From the NCBI GenBank assembly GCA_035260725.1, contig DATFUR010000008.1, positions 1 to 13,511 of the forward strand: a DNA stretch of 13,511 nucleotides, read 5' to 3'. Every line of letters starts with the position of its first letter. Within the stretch, counting starts at the first letter, position 1. The position numbers were made by a program, and so were the translations under genes. The notes under the pieces were generated by a model. It ran no database searches. It was given only the letters and a program-made list of their open reading frames with translations, and was not told the origin of the DNA. This stretch comes from DASRFS01 sp035260725. Lineage in GTDB: Bacteria > Patescibacteriota > Microgenomatia > Levybacterales > UBA12049. Below are positions 4,750 to 9,587 of the stretch, one piece after another.

Positions 4750-6576
4750 TTACCAACTAAACCACTCTTCGAGGATTTTCTTGGCGATTGGGGCGGCGAC
4801 GTTACTTCCCTCTCCTGACTCTTCGGCCAAAACTGTTACAACTACTTGCGGATTGTATGCGGGGGCAAAAAGAGTAATCCAGGCATGAGGTACAGAGGTT
4901 TCGTTTCCGTGTTGTGCTGTACCCGTCTTGCAAGCAATCGTTACTTTTCGATAGTCCGCGAATTGAGCAGACGTGGTTGCCTCGGGCACTGCCAAGAAAT
5001 TCTTTCCGTCAATTCTTAATTTTGAATTCTTAATTTTGAATTCGAACAAGGGCCACGCGACTCCTCCTGTCGAACAGCTTTCCACCATTCCTTCCCTTAT
5101 TAATCCGACAGTTTTTTCATTTAAAAACTTGTCTCTTATTACTTTTTGCTTATCGCTTTTTAAAAGATAAGGTTGGTACAAAACACCACTGTTTGCAATC
5201 GCCTGTGTCCAGCCGTTTACTTGGATTGGAGTTGTAAGAAGATAACCTTGACCAATTCCATAATGGTAAGTGTCGCCCAAATACCATGGTTCGCCTATTG
5301 CTTTCTCTTTCCACTGCGGTGTTGGCACCAAACCTCCTGCTTCTCCAAAAAGATCAATACCCAAAGTCCCTCCCAAACCAAACTTTTTTGCCATTTCTGA
5401 AATTTTGTCTACCCCCACTTCTTCTGCAAGTTTGTAAAAAAATGTATCGGTTGATCTTTTTATTCCTTTAACCACATTTACACTACCTTCTGTCTTTCCG
5501 TACTGACTAAAGTACCAATTGGAAAAAGAAAAGGCTCCAAGATTTATAACTCCCGTATCGTTTACGGTATAATTTTCGTCTATTACTCCATTCTGAAGTC
5601 CTGCAGCTGCGACTACGAGCTTAAAAGTCGAGCCCGGAGGATATGTTCCCGAGATCGCGCGGTCCAAAAGCGGTCTATCGGAATCAAAAAGAATAGACTG
5701 CAGTTGTGTTTGCGCCGCTTCCGCTTGCCCTGAGCTTTTATCCTGAGCGGAGTCGAAGGATGCCGAACGGGTTGACTGCTGATAATTTAAAGGCAAAGTA
5801 AATAGATTAGGATCAAAAGAAGGTTTGGAAAGAATTGTCAGAATCTCTCCTTTTGGAGTCGAAACAACAACCGCTCCCCTTTTTACATTACTCATCGCCT
5901 CGTATGCGGCTTTTTGTAAATTTAAATCCAAGTTAAGAGTGACGTTTTGACCCGGAATGGGATCTGTAAAACCTAACTTTCTAATAGTATTTCCCAAACT
6001 GTCGACTTCGATGAGCTGTTTGCCGTCTGTCCCCTTTAAACTGCTTTCAAAATATTGCTCGACTCCCATTTTTCCAATAATATCTCCTCCGCTATAGCCG
6101 GAAAAGTTAGGATTTTTAAGCTCATCTTGGGATATTTGTCCTGTATAACCTAAAACGTGTGCGAAATCCTCTTTGAAGGGATATTGGCGAACCGAATCAT
6201 ACTCCAAGTCTTTTTCTCCCCGGGCCAAAAGGGAAATTGCATCTGTTTTTCCAATTAAGACAATCTTGCCGTTTACGGTTTTTCTAAAACCGGGGACATT
6301 AAAAACGAGTGGTTTACCATTTCTGTCGAAAATTGCCCCCCGAGGTGCGTGGACTACTATTGTTTTTATTCTGTTGTTGTTGGAAAGCCCTCTATAATAA
6401 CTCCCTTGCAGTATTTGCAAAAAAATAAGCTTAAAAAAGATCACGCCCAACCCCAAAACCAAACATGAAAAAAGAAAAAAATCACGGCTGGAATTGTTTT
6501 TCGAATCAAAATTTCTTATTTTTCTTTGTTTTTCTGTTGTTATGTAGTCGGGAAAGGCAACTCCTGTTTTTACCAT
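4750..6576 (-). CDS. mrdA: Penicillin-binding protein 2 (elongasome transpeptidase)
   Basis: Class B PBP that cross-links peptidoglycan during lateral wall growth with MreBCD. 608 residues: cytoplasmic N-terminus, one membrane helix (about 32-56), a dimerisation/pedestal domain (H77-A-P-R-G-A-I-F-D-R-N-G opens it), and a transpeptidase domain. The active-site motifs are S316-T-F-K319, S375-T-D377 and K550-T-G552. Two in-frame insertions are visible: S273-F-D-S-A-Q-D-K-S-S-G-Q (palindromic element) before the first motif, and F513-K-I-K-N-S-K-L-R-I (AATTCAA heptamers) about 28 residues before K-T-G. The start ATG lies 2 nt after the mreD stop, so mreC-mreD-mrdA form one operon. No Shine-Dalgarno is evident. 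The C-terminus K-I-L-E-E-W-F-S-W is the source-like sequence of relic blocks A and B. No rodA/ftsW gene follows; a convergent gene occupies that side. Confidence 0.95.
   Translation of the reverse strand: MVKTGVAFPDYITTEKQRKIRNFDSKNNSSRDFFLFSCLVLGLGVIFFKLIFLQILQGSYYRGLSNNNRIKTIVVHAPRGAIFDRNGKPLVFNVPGFRKTVNGKIVLIGKTDAISLLARGEKDLEYDSVRQYPFKEDFAHVLGYTGQISQDELKNPNFSGYSGGDIIGKMGVEQYFESSLKGTDGKQLIEVDSLGNTIRKLGFTDPIPGQNVTLNLDLNLQKAAYEAMSNVKRGAVVVSTPKGEILTILSKPSFDPNLFTLPLNYQQSTRSASFDSAQDKSSGQAEAAQTQLQSILFDSDRPLLDRAISGTYPPGSTFKLVVAAAGLQNGVIDENYTVNDTGVINLGAFSFSNWYFSQYGKTEGSVNVVKGIKRSTDTFFYKLAEEVGVDKISEMAKKFGLGGTLGIDLFGEAGGLVPTPQWKEKAIGEPWYLGDTYHYGIGQGYLLTTPIQVNGWTQAIANSGVLYQPYLLKSDKQKVIRDKFLNEKTVGLIREGMVESCSTGGVAWPLFEFKIKNSKLRIDGKNFLAVPEATTSAQFADYRKVTIACKTGTAQHGNETSVPHAWITLFAPAYNPQVVVTVLAEESGEGSNVAAPIAKKILEEWFSW
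5011..5043. repeat. Heptamer array, AATTCAA family, in mrdA
   Basis: Alternating heptamers AATTCTT and AATTTTG (plus strand), four full units plus a partial one. They are in frame in the PBP2 gene and encode F-K-I-K-N-S-K-L-R-I at residues 513-522, in the transpeptidase loop before the K-T-G motif. Confidence 0.9.
5727..5760. repeat. CTTCGAC/CTCAGG palindromic element in mrdA
   Basis: On the coding strand it begins TCCTTCGACTCCGCTCAGGA and continues with a second GCTCAGGG half. It is in frame in the PBP2 gene and encodes S-F-D-S-A-Q-D-K-S-S-G-Q (273-284), in the variable loop ahead of the S-T-F-K motif. It is a longer relative of the dprA element at 1643-1661. Confidence 0.8.
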
Positions 6577-6578
6577 AA

Positions 6579-6977
6579 TTAGATGCTAGTTATTCTTTGT
6601 TTTATAAAAATTCTAGAGAGTAAAAATGCAAGAATGCAAGTGACCAGCACCTTTGGAATTACAAATGCCTCTCCCAGAATTAAAAAATAGATAAAACTTC
6701 CGACAAAAGAAGAAATTAAAACAAAAGATAAGCTTGCAATCTCAAATTTTCTCTCATAAAGCATGACAGCAAACAGGAAAATCAGGAAAAAGATGCTTGT
6801 CTGCCCCAAATTTCGCAGAAAAAAGGAGTCCAATAGAATGCCTGATATAAAAGCCAGAGCAAAAACCCAAAGCGATCTATTTTTGAGAGCAAAAAATAGC
6901 AAAAACAAAAAGACGAACGGGATAGATATAAAACTTCCTTCCAAAATTATCGCTAAAATGAGTAACAGAAAAATCAT
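6579..6977 (-). CDS. mreD: Rod shape-determining protein MreD
   Basis: Small polytopic membrane subunit of the elongasome that accompanies MreC. 132 residues, almost entirely hydrophobic, with about four or five membrane segments and short charged turns (K-N-R at about residue 32, Y-E-R-K-F at about residue 75). MreD is poorly conserved in sequence, so the call rests mainly on size, topology and position between mreC and mrdA. Its ATG overlaps the mreC stop in an ATGA, which indicates translational coupling. The C-terminus is basic (R-I-F-I-K-Q-R-I-T-S-I). There are no insertion elements here, unlike PBP2. Confidence 0.85.
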   Translation of the reverse strand: MIFLLLILAIILEGSFISIPFVFLFLLFFALKNRSLWVFALAFISGILLDSFFLRNLGQTSIFFLIFLFAVMLYERKFEIASLSFVLISSFVGSFIYFLILGEAFVIPKVLVTCILAFLLSRIFIKQRITSI

Positions 6978-7771
6978 TTTGTACCAACGACCACAAAAAC
7001 CTCCGAAATTTTCGAAAAATTAACAAGGCTTTCTACTTTTGCTTTCTGGAAAAGGTCGCTAGGATTTTTGTCGACAGAGGTTATTTTGCCAACTATTAAC
7101 CCTTGTGGAAAACCCGTGGAGTCGAGATTTAAAGAGCCAACAGTTACTACGAAATTGCCTTTTTCGAGGCTGTCAGACAGTAATACGTTGTCCAAAAATA
7201 TGTCTCCGTTTCCCTGTCCTTTTACAATTCCCAATACACCCGACGTTGTTTTGGCTGCAAACTTAGACGAAGGATTTGTAATAAGGAGCACCTCCGACAA
7301 AGATTCCGCTGTTCTATTTACTATTCCCAAAAGATTGTCCCCAACGACAATTGCATTGCCCACTCTTACGCCGTCTTTTGCCCCTTTGTCTATTACATAA
7401 GTCTCCGGAGAACTTATCCCCGGCAAAAATCTTGGAGCACCTACGACACGGGAGGGCAAAAGATCCAGACTTTTTGGAAATGTCTGTTGAAATTGGTCAT
7501 GAAGAGATTTATTTTCCGCAATTAGTTTTTGCTCGTCGACAATTTTTTTGGAAAGTAGTAGATTTTGTTCTTCTAGTTTTTTTATTTTTGCGTCTCCAAA
7601 AAAAGGCACACTGGACAGCAAATTGTACGAGGATTTAGAAACAACAGAAACGGCAGAATATAAAATTGAGGAGGGTTTGTCTAGAAATCCCGTTTTTGAA
7701 AGAAAAAAAATAAGAATCGAGAACAAAAGAAAAACAAAGAAAACAATACCAATGTTCTCGCGGGATTTCAT
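6974..7771 (-). CDS. mreC: Rod shape-determining protein MreC
   Basis: Single-pass extracytoplasmic scaffold linking MreB filaments to PBP2. 265 residues: a membrane helix (about 7-26), a coiled-coil stretch (about 60-98, K-L-E-E-Q-N-L-L-L-S-K-K then E-N-K-S-L-H-D-Q-F), and a beta-rich domain with V-I-D-K-G-A-K-D-G-V-R-V-G-N-A-I-V-V, the most recognisable MreC signature. Length is close to the family norm. A promoter (7807-7779) ends 7 nt before the ATG, so mreC-mreD-mrdA can be transcribed separately from mreB. The end overlaps mreD by 4 nt. Confidence 0.93.
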   Translation of the reverse strand: MKSRENIGIVFFVFLLFSILIFFLSKTGFLDKPSSILYSAVSVVSKSSYNLLSSVPFFGDAKIKKLEEQNLLLSKKIVDEQKLIAENKSLHDQFQQTFPKSLDLLPSRVVGAPRFLPGISSPETYVIDKGAKDGVRVGNAIVVGDNLLGIVNRTAESLSEVLLITNPSSKFAAKTTSGVLGIVKGQGNGDIFLDNVLLSDSLEKGNFVVTVGSLNLDSTGFPQGLIVGKITSVDKNPSDLFQKAKVESLVNFSKISEVFVVVGTK

Positions 7772-7778
7772 AACGATT

Positions 7779-7807
7779 ATTCTAATCGGTTTGAGAGGAG
7801 GTTACAA
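7779..7807 (-). promoter_or_regulatory. Putative mreC-mreD-mrdA promoter
   Basis: On the minus strand: TTGTAA (7807-7802), a 17-nt spacer, then TAGAAT (7784-7779, one mismatch from consensus). The mreC ATG follows after 7 nt, so a leaderless transcript is predicted. It lies in the gap after the 142-residue gene. Confidence 0.55.
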
Positions 7808-7814
7808 GAATTAA

Positions 7815-8243
7815 TTATGAAAAATTACGGAAAGAGGCAACTTCATAAATATGCGAAGCTATTTCCCCGCTTTTCCATACACTTCTCTGAACAAGAGCTA
7901 TGTCTTTTCGAGGAGAATAATGGACCCTTACACTTTGACTAACAAGTCCTCTCCTATTAAGAGTCGTAAATCCTAAAGTTCTATCTAATCCTAAATCAAT
8001 AGTTTGACCGACGAATAATTCACCTAATAATTGTCCGTGTATAGCGATTTTTTTCTTAGGTCCTGCCACATAAGAAGGCCAATCATAACGACTTCCATTA
8101 TTTACACTTACCCCAAGTAGCGAAGGCTTACCCGGCTGAACTCTTGGTCCGTCTTGAAAATTTTCTATTTTTTGCTTAAGAGCATCTAATGCAGACTGTA
8201 CAAGCGGGCTTAATTCATGTCTTGGGGCTTCAGCTCTTGCCAT
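7815..8243 (-). CDS. Hypothetical protein inside the mre cluster
   Basis: 142 residues; family not recognised. There is no membrane helix or signal peptide, so it is probably cytoplasmic. An N-terminal helical part (P-L-V-Q-S-A-L-D-A-L-K-Q-K-I-E-N-F) precedes a likely beta-rich part containing K-K-K-I-A-I-H-G-Q-L-L-G-E-L-F-V-G-Q-T and V-R-V-H-Y-S-P-R-K-D-I-A-L-V. It is basic overall and has no cysteine. It sits between mreB (37 nt upstream) and mreC (43 nt downstream) in the same direction and has its own good promoter ending 6 nt before the ATG. Position suggests a link with cell shape or envelope growth, but insertion of an unrelated gene is equally possible. The clean ATG, promoter and protein-like composition make it a real gene. 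Confidence 0.75.
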   Translation of the reverse strand: MARAEAPRHELSPLVQSALDALKQKIENFQDGPRVQPGKPSLLGVSVNNGSRYDWPSYVAGPKKKIAIHGQLLGELFVGQTIDLGLDRTLGFTTLNRRGLVSQSVRVHYSPRKDIALVQRSVWKSGEIASHIYEVASFRNFS

Positions 8244-8249
8244 GAAGCT

Positions 8250-8277
8250 ATTTTAATCTAAAAATTACTTTTGTCAA
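8250..8277 (-). promoter_or_regulatory. Putative promoter of the 142-residue gene
   Basis: On the minus strand: TTGACA (8277-8272, perfect -35), a 16-nt spacer, then TAAAAT (8255-8250, one mismatch). Six nt later is the ATG at 8243, so the predicted start of transcription falls on the start codon. This is the best consensus promoter in the window. Confidence 0.65.
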
Positions 8278-8280
8278 CAA

Positions 8281-9354
8281 TTATTTTAATCCGCCGATTA
8301 CTTTAACCCTGGACAAAAGTGCGGCGTCCTGCAAAACTTTTCCGGCGCCTCTCACAACGCTGGTTAAAGGATCTTCCGACCTAATAACAGGAATGTGTGT
8401 TCTTTCCGAAATTAAAGCGTCAAATCCGGGCAAAAGCGACCCTCCTCCTGTTAGAAGGACCCCATGTTCTAAGATATCGCTCGTCAATTCGGGCGGAGCT
8501 TCTTCCAATAAATCTCCTATTGCATCTATTATTTTTGTCAAAACCGGGGAGAGCGCTTCCCTCACCTCAACTTCCGTTATTCTTAGACTTTTGGGGAGAC
8601 CTGTTTCTATGTCTCGTCCCCTAACAACTGCCATCCTGTCCTGATGGGTCTCCCCATTTTCTTTTTTTTGAACTTGGTAGGCGCTTCCTATTTTTATTTT
8701 TAACTCTTCCGAAGTTTTGTCGCCTATTAGAAGTCCGTGTCTAAACCTTATGTAATGAGAAATCGCGCGGTCCATGTCGTCTCCCGCAAGCTTTAAAGAC
8801 TTGCCCACAACAATTCCCCCCAAAGAAATAATTGCAATCTCCGTTGTCCCTCCTCCAATGTCTACAATCATAACTCCGGTAGGCAAAAAGATAGAAATAT
8901 TTTCTCCAATTGCGGCAGCCATCGGCTCTTCAATCAGAAATGCCTCCCGGGCTCCAGCGTTTAGGGCCGCTTCCCAAACAGCACGCCTCTCCACCTCTGT
9001 TACTGCAGACGGAATTCCAATAACAACCCTGGGCCTGGACCACGCAGTAGGCAAAACGTGTCCTACTTCATGGACCAATTGGATGTAATGGGAAATCATT
9101 GCGGCGGTCGCGTCAAAATCGGCAATTACTCCTCCTAAAATCGGCCTGATAGTCTCGATTGTAGCGGGGGTTTTGCCAACCATTCTTTTTGCCTCACTCC
9201 CAATTGCAATAATTTTTTTAGTTTTTTTGTGCATTGCAACAACAGAAGGTTCTCTAATAACAATACCTTTATCTTTGACCCAAACAAGAGTGTTGGCGGT
9301 TCCGAGGTCGATTCCTACATCGTAAGAGAAGGCGGAGAAAAGCTTGTTAAACAT
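8281..9354 (-). CDS. mreB: Actin-like rod shape protein MreB
   Basis: Bacterial actin homologue that forms membrane-bound filaments steering the elongation machinery. With the start at 9354 the protein is 357 residues, begins M-F-N-K-L-F-S-A-F-S and shows the phosphate-1 motif D12-V-G-I-D-L-G-T-A-N-T, the phosphate-2 region V-D-I-G-G-G-T-T-E, E-E-P-M-A-A-A-I-G, and the adenosine motif L-L-T-G-G-G-S-L-L-P-G. An in-frame ATG at 9405 would add 17 residues, but it lies upstream of a good promoter (9394-9366) and touches a heptamer repeat. The 9354 start also matches the N-terminal length of the family. No terminator hairpin is seen after the stop. The rest of the elongasome follows on the same strand. 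Confidence 0.96.
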   Translation of the reverse strand: MFNKLFSAFSYDVGIDLGTANTLVWVKDKGIVIREPSVVAMHKKTKKIIAIGSEAKRMVGKTPATIETIRPILGGVIADFDATAAMISHYIQLVHEVGHVLPTAWSRPRVVIGIPSAVTEVERRAVWEAALNAGAREAFLIEEPMAAAIGENISIFLPTGVMIVDIGGGTTEIAIISLGGIVVGKSLKLAGDDMDRAISHYIRFRHGLLIGDKTSEELKIKIGSAYQVQKKENGETHQDRMAVVRGRDIETGLPKSLRITEVEVREALSPVLTKIIDAIGDLLEEAPPELTSDILEHGVLLTGGGSLLPGFDALISERTHIPVIRSEDPLTSVVRGAGKVLQDAALLSRVKVIGGLK

Positions 9355-9365
9355 TTTGTTGCTAA

Positions 9366-9394
9366 ATCTTATCACCTTGCCAGCGTTTTGCCAA
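9366..9394 (-). promoter_or_regulatory. Putative mreB promoter
   Basis: On the minus strand: TTGGCA (9394-9389, one mismatch), a 17-nt spacer, then TAAGAT (9371-9366) preceded by TGA, an extended -10. Eleven nt separate it from the ATG at 9354. This supports the shorter MreB start. Confidence 0.6.
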
Positions 9395-9405
9395 TATGCT
9401 ACCAT

Positions 9406-9438
9406 AATTCAAAGTTCAAAATTCAGAATTCAAAATTT
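9406..9438. repeat. Heptamer array, AATTCAA family, intergenic
   Basis: Units ATTCAAA, GTTCAAA, ATTCAGA, ATTCAAA plus a partial one, just upstream of the mreB promoter. It is the same family as the arrays inside topA and mrdA but outside any gene, so the arrays are not coding features by origin. Confidence 0.88.
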
Positions 9439-9442
9439 ACTA

Positions 9443-9541
9443 GGGGTGGCGAGGTGGAAGGGTTCCCGACGGCGCGCAATGAATTACTGCTTGCAGTTGC
9501 TGAATGAGCACCGACGGGAGGGAGAACCGAGACAGGACCCC
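9443..9541. ncRNA. Candidate structured RNA or fold, strand uncertain
   Basis: A 99-nt segment with about 63% G+C (hand count) in AT-rich surroundings, closed by GGGGT (9443-9447) and ACCCC (9537-9541). Further complementary pieces in order are GGT/ACC (9461-9463 with 9526-9528), TCCCG/CGGGA (9464-9468 with 9515-9519), CGG/CCG (9470-9472 with 9511-9513) and GCAA/TTGC (9476-9479 with 9497-9500). Size, the GGGG/CCCC closing stem and the CCCG/CGGG helix recall bacterial small SRP RNA. The conserved apical GGTCAGG...GGAAGCAGCC is absent on both strands (the minus strand keeps only TCAG...AGCAG around a short loop). No terminator T-run is seen. It may be a divergent RNA, a decayed SRP RNA copy, or a 5' leader of the 9588 gene. 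Confidence 0.35.
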
Positions 9542-9587
9542 AAAAGGAACCTAAAAATGCAATCTTAGCGATATATCTAACAAGCTA

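Noticed and set aside
9352..9405. A longer MreB starting at 9405, with 17 extra residues.
   Set aside because: The extension contains the promoter, starts at the edge of a heptamer array and is not found in the family's normal N-terminus.
8281..9405. Long plus-strand frames inside mreB, mreC, mrdA and dprA.
   Set aside because: They are antisense shadows of clearly identified genes and show no protein-family features of their own.
9443..9541. Calling the GC-rich fold an SRP RNA (ffs).
   Set aside because: The conserved apical GGTCAGG and GGAAGCAGCC segments are missing on both strands, so only a generic structured-RNA candidate is reported.
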